Positions 49,796 through 61,900 of a DNA stretch of 64,000 nt are shown one piece after another. Source of the stretch: Gossypium raimondii (Eukaryota; Streptophyta; Magnoliopsida; Malvales; Malvaceae); assembly GCF_025698545.1 (NCBI RefSeq), contig NC_068567.1, positions 2,728,001 through 2,792,000 of the forward strand. The letters run 5' to 3'. The first letter of the stretch is position 1; every line of letters begins with the position of its first letter. The position numbers and the translations under genes are program-made. Below the pieces are notes generated by a model. The model was not told the origin of the DNA. It was given only the letters and a program-made list of their open reading frames with translations, and ran no database searches.

Positions 49796-51317
49796 AATAT
49801 AGCTCAATTATATACATATAAATTTTAAATTAATTAAGTTGAATAATTTAGTAACTGATTGTTTTTTTATTTTTAAAATGTAATTATAAAAATAATTAAG
49901 ATAAAATATTAAAATTAATTAAAATATTAAAATTATTATTAATTGATACAGGTCATTGAATCAATATGTATTAGTACAAAATTCGAAATTGGTTGAAAAA
50001 ATCAAAACACATAAAAAATTTGACCAGAATAAAATTTAATTTATTTGACACTGCTTTAAGTTCAGAATGATATGTGCCAACCAATACGATCGATATAAAG
50101 CTGGTATCCACTACTGTGATTTTAATCCTAAAAGAAAAACAAACTTAACAAAGAGTTAATCCTAAATAAAATTGAACTGATAAAAAACAAATCAATAGTA
50201 TTTAAATCCGATCAAAATTCGTAAAAACACGCATTAAGTTTGAACTTAAGTCCTCCTCTTAGAAGTGAAATATATCTTAACAAACACCTAACGGCCAATA
50301 CTTAATTTTAATAATTTATAAACTTGAAATAACTTAACTTTAAAATATAGTCTAAAACTCAAAAGCAAAGTTGGATCAAGAATCAATCGATAATTTGGTC
50401 CAAAGTAAAACAAAAAAGAGATTAACCCACGAATTGATTTAAACTAGTTGAACCGAGATAGAAAAAACAGATTGAACCATCGGTGGAACATGATTTTATA
50501 ATATTTTAATAATTTATTTAAATAAAATCGGATTCACAAGTGGAATCGACATTGGTAACTTGACCAATTTACCATAAAATCTTTGGTCGAAACAATACTT
50601 TTGGTTGAGAGTATGAAACTCGGACCTTCCATCAACATTTACGTAGTAAATAGAGTCATTACTCACAAACATTAGATACAGCTAGACAAGATACCTTTGA
50701 GATATCCAAGCCATAAGAAAGATCCATTAACAAGACACTGAGATTAGCTGTTGCTTTTTGAAAAGATGAGGTTGGTTTTATGTGTTTGAAGGCATACATG
50801 AACATGAAACATGGACCCATGTTTCTTTACATTGTTGTTCTTGACAATACAAACTTTTTGGTCACCATGTTTTATATTATTACATTGTTTTTGTGAAGAA
50901 AGGTGGGACACTTGATTAAGCTACATCCATCACAAAATAAAAAATAAAAAAAATCAAAGTTAATCCATGTTGTTATGATAAAGTCTTTGGGGGGTCCTTT
51001 AATCATGCAAAAGATTGTATTCATTGGTTTGGACTTTGGTTCTGTTCCAAGTTCCATATGAATGATTATTGATTGAAATCATATATATAATCTTGTTTGG
51101 TGTTGAATATAATTGCATGTCGTAATGCTCTGGTAATTTTTTAAATGTAAGATTAAAAAGAAGTTAAATGGGTGAAATTTCATTAATTATGAATAAAAAT
51201 AGAAAATATATAAAACCACTTATTTTTATTGGTTTGCTCGTTTAGGATTAGGTTCTTTTATGATCACAAGACTAGATAAATTATCAATTTTCGATTTGAC
51301 TAGATGGTCTAATAAGC

Positions 51318-51655
51318 ATGAGTCTTTATATTCCTTGTATGTTTGGAATTTTATCATTCTATTTTTATTTTTGGGAATTTAATCCCTTCCATTTATGATT
51401 TAAAATACAACTCCAATTGTTAACTTTATTAAAATTCTTTTGTCAAATTCATATTTATTACGTCATTTTTCGACTACATGACTGTTAAGTGAGTATTTTT
51501 ATTATTTCAAAATGTCAACAACAAATTTAACAAAATAATTTTAATCATGTTAATAATTAGATCTAAATTTTAAACACAAAAAGCTGAGGGACTGAATTCC
51601 TAGAAATAAAAGTAGAGGGGTTAAATTCAAATCTGCAAAGAGTATAAGGACTCAT
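51318..51655. mobile_element. Foldback MITE, ~340 bp
   Basis: The left arm begins ATGAGTCTTTATATTCCTTG and the reversed right arm ATGAGTCCTTATACTCTTTG. Both continue GGAATTTTA/TGAATTTAA, TTTTTATTT and GGAATTTAATCCCT/GGAATTCAGTCCCT. Arms are about 75 bases. No target duplication was fixed. Confidence 0.7.
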
Positions 51656-53086
51656 AAAAAAATAAAATCCCATCTACAACTTTTGTTAGGCAAGAACTTT
51701 GAACCAAACACAGATAATTGTTATAATGGGAATTAAACTGAATCATTTTGTTATTTCTATTTCGTTATAAATTCTAATAACTGACATTAGAATCTAATGA
51801 TTAGATACATGCAAATACCTCAATAAATGAATCAAGAATAGAAGAACAGAAAAATGAGCTTAGAAGATACTGTGCTTCACTTTGGGGTCTCACAAAGCTT
51901 TGTTTAACCCCTTAAAAAACCACCCAAGAACTGCTTCAATTTCACCATAGCAAAGATGTGAAATGCTCCAAATGCTCATTAGTAGGGTAAGTTGCTGTTG
52001 ATTAAAAGGTTGTCACTGACACTTCTTTCCATAAGGCATGCTAGAGGAAAAGTCACCCGCAAACAAGAGAATTAACAATTAATGCTGGCCATTAAATAAA
52101 CAGATTCATATATGGACCAAACATCAGTAATTTAGTACCTTTTCAATGGACCGTGTCATCTAATGGATTAACTAGAGCATGGAACCCAATCTACATTTAT
52201 AATTGTGGGATTTGACACGTAGCTGATAATTGGCATGTGCTCGACCAAGCACGTTTCAGTTGGCCACTCATGGTTGAACCTTTTCCTCGATGTTTAGTCT
52301 TTCTGGAGGAAAGTTTATAACATGGCCAACATCGTCCTTCCTGGTTCAACACTTACAACTTTATTTTCTCAAGCCTTGCCCATCTATGGTTTGAGTCTTA
52401 CAGAAGAACCTGCATTAAAGAAGGTCAATCCCATGCTTAGAAGTAAGATTATGCTTCCAGTGATATATGTCAATTCATGGACATTGAAGAATAACTACCA
52501 TATAGAAGCAAAGTAATGAATGGCATGATAAGGGACTTTAATTTCGACTATTTAGGTCAAATGAAAATTATATTGAGAAATGCAGTCATCTAAACACTTC
52601 AGAAGGCAAGACACAGAAAGATGATGACAACTGAAAAGAATAACTGGATAAGGAGAAAGGGATGTACTTTCACTATTGGCATAAACTAATTTGAACACAA
52701 AACATCCAATAGTTCATGTAATGAAATGAGCAAAGTTTTAAAGGCCCATCAATGCTTTTCTTAGGTATGGACTTCAGACAAAAAGAAGGAACAACTTTTA
52801 GACCTTGAGGAATGTAAGATACCAGTCAAGAGAGCCAATAACCTACGGCTACATGTCATGCAATACCGTGAGCACCAAGTTCTTTATGGGGACATATATC
52901 ATATGTGCAGAAAGGTCCATTGGAGCAATTTAATGTACTTGCTACCAATTATCAAACAAAAAAACTTGTGTTGCTGTAGCTACATCCATGTTTTAACTAA
53001 AAGCATTATTCTAAATAAACCAAGTAGAAACACGAATCATGTGTTCTTAACAGCAAAGCAAATTAATGCTGCTGTTACTTACCATT

Positions 53087-55275
53087 TTACCAATAATCTC
53101 CACATGAGCAGACCCCATACTTGAAATGGTGGAATCTCTTTATATCTCTCAATATGATCTCTCTTTGGCTCATCTTACTAGCACATTTCATCAAAGAATG
53201 GCAATCTCCACAAACTCTTAAGTTCTTCACTATCCTGATAGTTGTCCCCGGAGAAGTGTTCATTAAGGCAAAGGCAAGCGCCAATTTTTCACTGTGACTT
53301 CCTAATGCATCTTCCTTCTCTTCTTCCTCAATATTATGAAGAACCCACCCAGTTTCAGGCATATATCCTTGTTCTCTTGCACCAGACACTATTTCCTCTA
53401 ATTTCAAGTATATTTCTCTTGCACGCTTATGATCATGATCACCAGCTACAAAACTATGCACTTGTCCATTGACTTCAATATAACTCCACCCCGGATCTTT
53501 GCCAACAGCTTGATTCTGCATCAACATTCTTACCCTCTCCACATCTTCCCATCTACCAACAGCTGCATAAACATTTGACAAGAAAACATAGCTCCCAGGA
53601 TGTTTAGGTTCAAGCTGAAGGAGCTTTTCTGACACTAGTTCTGCCATTTTAATATTTTTGTGAGCTCTGCAAGCACAAAAAAGTGCTCCCCATGCCACAA
53701 AATCGGGACTTATAGGCATCCTTTGTATGAACTTCATTGCTTCATCCAGTCGGCCTGCCCTGCCTAACAAATCAACGACCAACGTATAATGCTTCATGGT
53801 TGGCTCAATGGAGTAATCAAACCTCATGCTGTCAAAGAAGTTAAGCCCAAGATCTACTTGTCCAGAATGTGAGCATGCAGTCAGGAGGGCAAGAAAGACC
53901 ACCGCATCGGGTTTTATTCCTGCAAATACGACAAATTTGAGTTTATTCAGAAAGATTAGAATAAAGAGTTGAGCTCAATGAAAACTACTAAGTCCACACC
54001 TGAAAACATCATCTTTTTGAAGCATCGGATAGCTTGTCCATAAAATCCATGGGTTGCCCAACCCCATATCATGACACTCCAGGTACGAATGTCCTTCTCT
54101 TTTGTTTCTTCAAAAACCTTACTAGCAGACAGGATATTCCCACACTTTGCATACATATCAACCAAAGCAGCAGCAGTTGCTTTATTCAACCGAAGCCCAT
54201 TTTCCACAAAATAGTTATGGATACGGACTCCAGCTTCAAGTGCACCAATTTTAGCACAAGCGGAAAGAGCTGAAACAAGAGTAAGATCATTCGGCCTTAA
54301 ACCGACCTCCAACATCTTAAAGAACATGGATAACGCCTTCTGATGATCTCCATTCTGTGAAAGCCCATTAACAATTGTAGTCCAAGAAACCACATCCTTC
54401 TCCTTCATTTCATCAAAAAGCTGCATAGCTTTGTTCAAATCCCCATTTTTCATTAGCCCATTTATAAAACTATTCCAAGACCCAATATTCCTTTCAGGCA
54501 TAGCCTCGAAAAGCTCCGTAGCTTTCTCCAAATCCCCCACTCTACAACACCCATTAATCAACACATTCCACAACAATATACTCTCACTCTTGTTTCTCTC
54601 AGGACTTTCATCAAACACTTGCAACGCAAAACCCATTTCCTCGAGCTTCACATACATTTCCACTAACGAAACCCGAACGAATGAATCGAACTCAACCCCA
54701 GATTTTATTATTCTCCCATGAAGGATCAGACCAAGGAAACGAAGACCCAATCCCGCAACAGACTTGAGCACGAAAGGGTATGTAAGTTTATCAGGGCGAA
54801 CTCTATGTCTCAACATGAGAAGAAAATGTGAAACTGAGGATTGGAAATGAGAATTCTCCGTCAAGCCACGAATCAAAGCATTGAAAAGGAATAAGCTTTT
54901 GTGGTGAGAATTGTTGAAAATAGAGAGCGCGTATGGTATGGATTTGAGGGAAGAAGAAACGGAGATTAAGAGGGTGGTGAGATTGGCACTGGAAGAGAGG
55001 TGGCGGCGCAGGATTTGAGCGTGGATTTGCCGGAGTTGGAGGGTGGTTTCGGTGGATTTGATGAGAGAGGAGAAATGGGTTTTAAGGGGATCTTGAGATG
55101 ATGATGATTGTGATGAATCAGAGCCATTAGAGATGGAAGAAGGCTTTGGGCGTTTGAATTTGGAGGAAGAAGAGGTGGTTTTAGCGGGAGAAGAGTTTCG
55201 TTCAAAGAGTAAGCGAAGACTTTTCATTTGAACTGTTATTGTCAAAATAGGCTTTGTGCTGGGGAATTTGCTCAT
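53087..55275 (-). CDS. DYW-class pentatricopeptide repeat protein (At1g04840-like)
   Basis: Two exons on the minus strand, 55275-54000 and 53919-53087, joined by a short GT-AG intron in phase 1, give 702 residues. After a Ser-rich, basic leader come P/L/S-type PPR repeats (for instance SWNSFINGLMKNGDLNKAMQ, VSWTTIVNGLSQNGDHQKAL, TAAALVDMYAKCGNILSASK), then E/E+ motifs (GWSYIEVNGQVHSF). A full DYW domain follows with HSEKLA, CGDCH and the terminal CSCGDYW, so the zinc ligands of the deaminase-like fold are present. Such proteins usually edit C to U in organelle RNA; the target cannot be read from here. It resembles Arabidopsis At1g04840 across its length, from memory. Two in-frame starts exist, at 55275 and at residue 17 (MKSLRLLFERNS), the second giving a more typical transit peptide. 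Confidence 0.94.
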
Positions 55276-55389
55276 AAAATCAGGGTGTGTATAATAACCA
55301 TTTTCTTTTTTTCTTTTATTTAGGTAAATAAATAGTAAGTCTTCATTTTCATCACTAAAAATATATATTTTTTAAATAAATCACTTTCC

Positions 55390-56068
55390 TTAAATAGTTT
55401 TTCATTTTAATCACTCAATTTTAATAATATTTCATTTTGGTCGCATGTTAATTTGGCTAACGAAAATGCTATTATATATTCATTTTAGCTATCTAATTTT
55501 AGTAACTTTTCATTTTGGTCCATTTTTTAATTAATCTTATTTTTCTAATTTTTTTTAGATTTTTTAAGGAATTGAGTTATTCATAAAACTCAAGCAATCC
55601 TCCGTGGAAACCCAACAAACCCATTGTAAAAATCCAAGTTTTTTTCATTGTTATTGGAAAAAAATTAAAATTAATTCTAAATATGAAAATAGAAGAAATT
55701 AAAAGATAAAATGATTTAATTCTAAATATGAAAATAAAAGAAATTAAAAAGATAAAATGATTTTCTTGTAAAAAGTAGGCCGTTTTTCTTTTCATTGAAA
55801 AGCTAAAATTAATTTTATAAATGAAAAATGATTATTCCAATAAAAACGTAGGTTTTTCATATAAAACTCAATTTTTTTCTATAAAACCTAGGTACTTGCT
55901 TGTCAAATTTTGAGTTTTTCTTTTCTTTTTACCGAAAAATAAAATTAATTCTATCTTATGAAAGTTAGGTGACTAAAATGAGTGTAATGTAATATTTACA
56001 TTAGCCAAATTAATAACGAGTGACTAAAATGAAAACTTGCTAAAATTGAGTGATTAACTATATAATTT
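55390..56068. mobile_element. Foldback element with ATCACTCAATTTTA arms
   Basis: The left arm has TTTTAATCACTCAATTTTAA then TTTCATTTTGGTCGC; the reversed right arm has GTTAATCACTCAATTTTAGC then TTTCATTTTAGTCACTC, and both continue into AATTTGGCTAA. The centre carries short repeats of TAATTCTAAATATGAAAAT. Ends are approximate. Confidence 0.6.
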
Positions 56069-56360
56069 AAACTTTTATTTAAGTTTTTTTATAAAGATGA
56101 AGTCTAAATAAGCCCTTAAACATGAAAGCTCTAACCTTTAGTTTTTATACATGAAAGCTCTTAAATTTTATATTGAGGTAAAAATATTTTAAAATTTGAG
56201 GTTTTATCTTAACTTATTGTTGATGCAATAAACTTTGACTAATATATGATAAAAATATTAATTTTAATTTCCATTGAAATTTTGAATTGTTACAACTTTT
56301 AGGCTTTGAAGACTTGCAATTGCATAATGGGGCAACTTTAATTTAGTTATGATCACTAAT

Positions 56361-56900
56361 TAAGAGTGAGTAAAATTTGATTTGATCTAAAGAATTCGAT
56401 AAAAAATCAAATTTTAAATTAAACAATTTGAGTTATTCGATTTAATCAAGTTATTCGGATCAATTCAAATAAAAAATCAAAATTTTTATTTAACTCGAAT
56501 ATGAATTACACATTTCTAGTTATTCGAAAATCCGAATAAGAAAATGTAAATCTACGTCGTATTGATAAATGTTTACATTTTTAAAGTTAAAAGTCAAAAC
56601 CATTAACTTAAAAGGTAAAAGTATTTCGTTTTGATAAATATTTATCTATTAAGTTAAAAGGCAAAACCATTATATTGTTTATGTGGTTAAATAATTTTGT
56701 ACTTCGTCTACCAGTTAAATAATCGGTCTATGTAAACATAATATTGAGTATAAATAATATGATTCGTTAATTCGACTTGAAATTTTTGACTCGATTCGAT
56801 TTGATTTAAAAAATTTAAATTGATTTCGATTGCTAAAATAAGATTTGTTAACTCGACTAATTCAAAATTTTTGACTCAATTCGATCAAATACTCACCCTA
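56361..56900. mobile_element. hAT-type non-autonomous element, 540 bp
   Basis: The left end reads TAAGAGTGAGTA and the reversed right end TAGGGTGAGTA. Flanks are TCACTAAT (56353-56360) and TCTCTAAT (56901-56908), matching at seven of eight positions, as expected for an aged 8-bp hAT duplication. The inside is full of TTCGA/TCGAA motifs and has no coding frame. Confidence 0.75.
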
Positions 56901-57647
56901 TCTCTAATTGTGATGGTGAGTATAGATATAATCTTATTAACTTCGGAAGTTGTAGTATTGTTTAATTTATACATAAAAAAAGTTATTGCCTCGTTATGCA
57001 CTTTATTAGACAAATAGAAATAATATATCAACATAAAATTTTAAAAATATAAAATTTTTCTAAAGAATTTAATTAAGTGTATTATGTATATAAATATTTA
57101 AAATATTTTAAAACAATTAAATTTTTATTTAATAAATTATTCTCATACTTTTATATCAGCATTTTCATGACTAAAATTAATAATTTAGGAGTTTATTTAA
57201 CTAAAAAAATAAGAGTTTATTTATACAAAATCTAATAATTTAAGGGTATTTTTAATATATTATCCTTTTATAAAATTTATAATGGGAGTTAAATGAAATT
57301 TGATTAAAAGTGTCTATAAATAGTTGAAGTAAAATTGCTTGGCCTAAAAAATAAATTATTTTGATTAGCTCTCATTTGATTATTTTTTCCGAGAAATTAT
57401 GTCTTATTATTTGAAAAGTTTTACTTAATTTCTTATATAAGTTGGAGGATTAATTTACTTCAAAAAAAATCTTTTGTTTTACAAAAAGTTACTTAATTAC
57501 TTTTGTTGATGACTTTTTTTCTATCCTCTCTTGTGAGGACTATTTTTATAGTATGATTTTTGATATGACATGTTAGGGGTAACTAAATAACATGTATAAT
57601 GATACATTATTTCTCTTAAGCTTGACACATATCCTTAGAGATATCTG

Positions 57648-58288
57648 TAGGGGTGTGCAAAATTCGGGTAAAACCGAAAAAATTCGGTTAACCGACCGAA
57701 TTCGGTTAATCGATCGGTTAACCGAATTTTTTCGGTCGGGGGTCGGTTAATTATTTTTTGATTTTTCGGTTAACGGTTAATTCAGTTCGAAACCGGTCGG
57801 TTAACAGAAATTTTTCGGTTAATCGAAAAAATTAATAAATAAAATTATAATATATAAATAGGCCCACTATTCACCTAAACCCAATCTAAACCCAAGTATT
57901 CAACCCAACCCAATTACCCAACTCAACCCAATAATAAAAGTTACAAATAATTTAATAAATAAAAATAAAATTCAAAAACTAAGACTAAAACTAAAGTTTA
58001 AAAGTCTAAAAATAATTTAATTATGTAGTAATTCAATTTGGTTAATTCGGTTAATTCAGGTAATTCGGTTGATTCGATTAATTCGGTTAATTTGGTTAAT
58101 TTTTAACCAAAAATTAAAAAACATATAATTTTCGGTTAATTCGGTTAACCTACTGAATTAACCGAAAAATTTCGGTTCGGTTAATTTTTTTGAAAAAAAT
58201 TTCAGTTCAGTTAACGGTTAAAGATTTTGAAAGGTCGGTTAATTCGGTTAATGTTATTTCGAGTCGGTTAACCGAATAAACACCCGTA
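57648..58288. mobile_element. hAT-type element of TTAACCGA repeats, 641 bp
   Basis: The ends are TAGGGGTGTGC on the left and, reversed, TACGGGTGTTT on the right. They are flanked by identical 8-base repeats GATATCTG (57640-57647 and 58289-58296). The interior is built mostly from variants of TTCGGTTAACCGAA in both orientations, with only a short unrelated middle. No transposase is present. Confidence 0.92.
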
Positions 58289-58849
58289 GATATCTGTACT
58301 AAAATCCCACTGTATGTGAGGTAGTGTTGCGAGGTGCCGAGTTGCTACATAAAGCTGGCAAGTTGGAAGGTTAGAAAATTGGTGAGTGGCAAGTCATATT
58401 CCATTGTTTGGGTCGGACTTTTGACGAGGACAAATTAAATTTCAAGCCGGGTCATGGTACATTTTATATCAACTTTGAAAGAAGTTATCAAATTTTTATA
58501 AAAAAAAATTACCTACTTAAAAATCATCAAATATTTTTTAATTTATTAATTTAAAACACATGATAAATGTGTAAAATGAAAGTTTATCTTATTATCTATT
58601 TTTTAAAAGTATTTAAGCAATTTCTCTATCGGAAAAGTGAAAATGACATGAATCGTGAGATTCCTCCGTTAACCGCCACCTGTCATTCTCTGTTATACCG
58701 TAGACTCCCCCAAATAAAAACTCCCGAAACTGTTTCCACCCCCACCCCGGCATTTTCCCGAGAAAATTACCCCTAGCTAGCAAAGTTTCCCGAGAAAATG
58801 ATTCGATCGGCGTGAAAAAGAACACTCTAACCGGGCGAGACCCAGTACC

Positions 58850-58951
58850 ATGAGGTCGATCTATGATCCCTTCTTAAACTTACAGAATCGAAAGCTTTCC
58901 TCTTCAATTATTTCATGGAAAATCGAGAGCAAGGCCGAGACAAAACCCTAA
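58850..58951 (+). CDS. Upstream ORF overlapping the VPS38 start
   Basis: An ATG at 58850 opens a 33-codon frame ([18 protein letters not shown]...) that ends at TAA 58949-58951. It overlaps the VPS38 start (58915) in a different frame. If it lies in the leader, it would lower translation of the main frame or need leaky scanning. The transcript start is not known. Confidence 0.45.
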   Translation: MRSIYDPFLNLQNRKLSSSIISWKIESKAETKP

Positions 58952-61900
58952 TTACCGACCCGAAGAAAATCAATGCTGCACATGAAAATGTGCAACTAAT
59001 TGAATGGGAAGATTTCGACAACGAGCTAGCCAGATTGTGGAGTTTAACTTCTGCCCTTAAGGAAGCTAATGAGAAGAAACAAAGTCTTCAAGAGAAACTC
59101 CAGTCACTAATTCAGGTAATGCTTTTTTTTTTTTCTGATTAAGATTAGGTTATCTTTGTGTTTGAAAATTATGTTATTTTAGCAAACCAATTTTGGGTTT
59201 TTGAACATAAGCTGAATTTGGGTAGAGAAAAAAAAAGAGGGGTTTGACGTGAAAGGGAAACTGGGAATATATTTTTTAATTGGGGGGTAGTGACTTGAGT
59301 GAAAAGGTAACAGGGATATTGCTGAAATTTTAGAAACTTGGAGTAGTAATCCAGTTTATATGCTACTGTTTTTCCTGATTTAGAAAATAAGGGAAAGGAA
59401 AAAGAAGAATAAACTTTGTAAAATAGTTGGATCAAGTGATCAACGATTGAAACAAAGTTTTTCTGGATCCTTAATGTAGTAATATTGTTTAGTAATTTTA
59501 TATGTAGTTGTAGAGAGCAAGGACCCATAATATGCTATAATTTTAGCTTTCATGCTCAATGGTGCTATTCTGAATTATAGTAGGACCATTGTTTACCTAA
59601 TTTGCTGTTTTACCTCTTGTTCCGGGAACCGATATGCATGATATGGATCACTGTTTCACATCGAACTGGATCGTGGTGGTGGCAGTCCCAATTCCCTGAA
59701 CTTGCCGAGCTATAAATCAAGTTGAAGTTATAGTTTTTTCAGTTTACATAATGTTTCCTCACTGAAGTTTTCAGCTGTGTTTGATTGATAACTGGTAGGC
59801 TATTTAGTTGTAGAGTGCAAAGAAAATAGATTTCTAGTGTCTGCACCTAAATTACTTACTAGGTTGGGCGGTATAGGTTGTGAAATTGATAAAACCAATC
59901 ATTTCAGTTTGAAATATAATGATTTCTGTTGGGTTGCTCAAATGCTTTAGCAAGAACACTAGACAGAAAAATTGTCAATTAAGCTTTACTGGGATAAAGC
60001 GCGACGATAATTGTGTTGGTGAATGGAACTTTTCCCTTACAAAATTTTAAATATTCAATTTGCGTATTCTTTTTAGTCCCAAAAATAACAATGTCAATTC
60101 GCATCAGTTCCCTTATGCTTCATTTAGTTTCATTTTGCTCTTCTACTGTAAGAATAAGTACATTTTGTTTCCTTCTTATGTCCTTATTTTTTGAAATTGA
60201 GATTTTCGAGCTCTTTCTACTGTCTCAAAAAGTTGACATGGCAGTCACTGTTTACTTGGCTGGATGCCCGGGCTTTAATGGGCAAAAGCCAAAGCTTATT
60301 TCAAGATTTGTTGCTGTTTGTACTAGATGGATTTATTGTTTCAATTCATTTTTTTTCCCTTTCAGATTTTTGTTCCACTTTTCTGTTTTATAGGGCTCTT
60401 AAACTGTTTCATGTTGTCCATTTAAAGGCATTTAAGAATTGCATTTGCATTCTTCTATGTTTATTTTACTTCTACTAGATATTGCACGTTGAATTGTTAA
60501 AGCCATATGACACTTCAAGGGGACCTGGTGAGTGGTAATTTAGTTTTGTCTTCTGTGACCTAATTAATTGGCCAACTGATTAATGGGCGGGAACATGCTG
60601 TGCAGGTAAAAACTGAGTCTTTGAATAAACTGAACGAGCTTGAGGAAATGAATGAGAGACTAGAGGCAAGGAAAGTAGTTATGGCAAACATGTCAACTCG
60701 TTGCAAAGTTGCAACAGAGCATGCTAAAAAACAGGAGGAAATGCTTAGTACTGAAGTAAGATCATTGTTGGTTGCTGGTACCTCTCTTTCTGTAGCAAGG
60801 AAGAGATTACAGGTGAAGCATTTTTATTCTAGCTTAAATTAGCTTTGGAATTTCTTTTTTATATTATCATGAATGCTGAATTATGATATATTTGAAGGTT
60901 TCTTCTTATTCAGCTTTAGATGTTATATATTCTCCTCTCGGATCAATAAGATCTCTCTCTTTGCACCTCCACCCCTTGTGAAGGTGGTTGAGGGGCTTAG
61001 ATGAGATGATTCTCATTCTATGAATTCCTTTGCATAGTCAAGGGTTATCCCCTTCTTGCTCTCCTACTTCTTTGTCTCTTTTTTTAGATAGTTGGTTGGT
61101 AGTCTTGCATGCATGGCATGATTGATTATATGTTGTTTTTATCACAGGAAGCAAATAGATTACTCACTGAAGAAAGGGGTTGTGTTAAACTTAAAAATGT
61201 GCAAAGGATGCTTCGAGCAAGGCAACAATATATGATATCACAAGTTTCATTACTGTATCCTGTAAAGATCTTGGTTGGACCTGCACAGGAGCAAGAACTT
61301 GAGTCCTATTCTAGCAGTAGTAGATTAGGTAATGTGCTAGTAGTTTTGGATTGCTAATGCTTTGCAATAAAGCCAACATATGGTCAGTGTCGTCAAGGCA
61401 TGCGCCTAGGCATGCCTACGCCTTAGTTTTATACAACAAAACGCCTTGGACCCTTCCAGGTGAGGTCCATTTGATCAAGCGCATGCCTGGTGCACCTAGG
61501 CACACTTTTTTTGTAAGGCAATGGGCATTAGAAAAAGCCTGCCTTGTTGAATTTCTCAATAATTTATTTTATTTTTCACTGTTTTCATTTGATATACCTT
61601 TACTAATAAGAAAGGGATAATATCAAACTCTATAATTCTCAATATTTGAGTATTCACCTATAAAAAAATTGCAAGTTTTGTGGATAAACCAGACCACACT
61701 TTAGAGTTACTATATAACTTAAACTTTTATGTTAATAGACACACAGACTTGCAAAAACTCTCACATATACGTATTGCTCTTTACTGCACTCAGGCTAGCA
61801 CTTCCTTTTGTGCCTTGCGCTTGAGGCAATATAAAGGTTAGCACCTAGAACGCGCCTTGCACCCTAGACAACACTGCATATGGTTTTAATTAGCAGCCAG

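Larger units (their letters stand above)
49261..53086. other. Spacer between TBC and PPR genes
   Basis: It starts with the 5' UTR and promoter of the TBC gene. It then holds AT-rich repeat-like DNA, a TA microsatellite (49774-49795) and one foldback (51318-51655). The last few hundred bases are the 3' UTR region of the PPR gene. No exon chain was found. Confidence 0.5.
55276..58849. other. Spacer rich in small DNA elements
   Basis: No coding exon was found between the PPR gene and the VPS38 leader. It contains a foldback (about 55390-56068) and two hAT-type elements (56361-56900 and 57648-58288). The rest is AT-rich. Confidence 0.6.

Noticed and set aside
53956-54000. Continuation of the PPR first exon through VDLVVFIELNSLF
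   Set aside because: Splicing at 54000 to 53919 restores the PPR motif in phase (GIKPDAVVFLALLTAC); the continuation is intron.
60013-60478. Frames of 126 and 95 codons in VPS38 intron 1
   Set aside because: Phe/Leu/Ser-rich translations of a T-rich intron, with no splice support.
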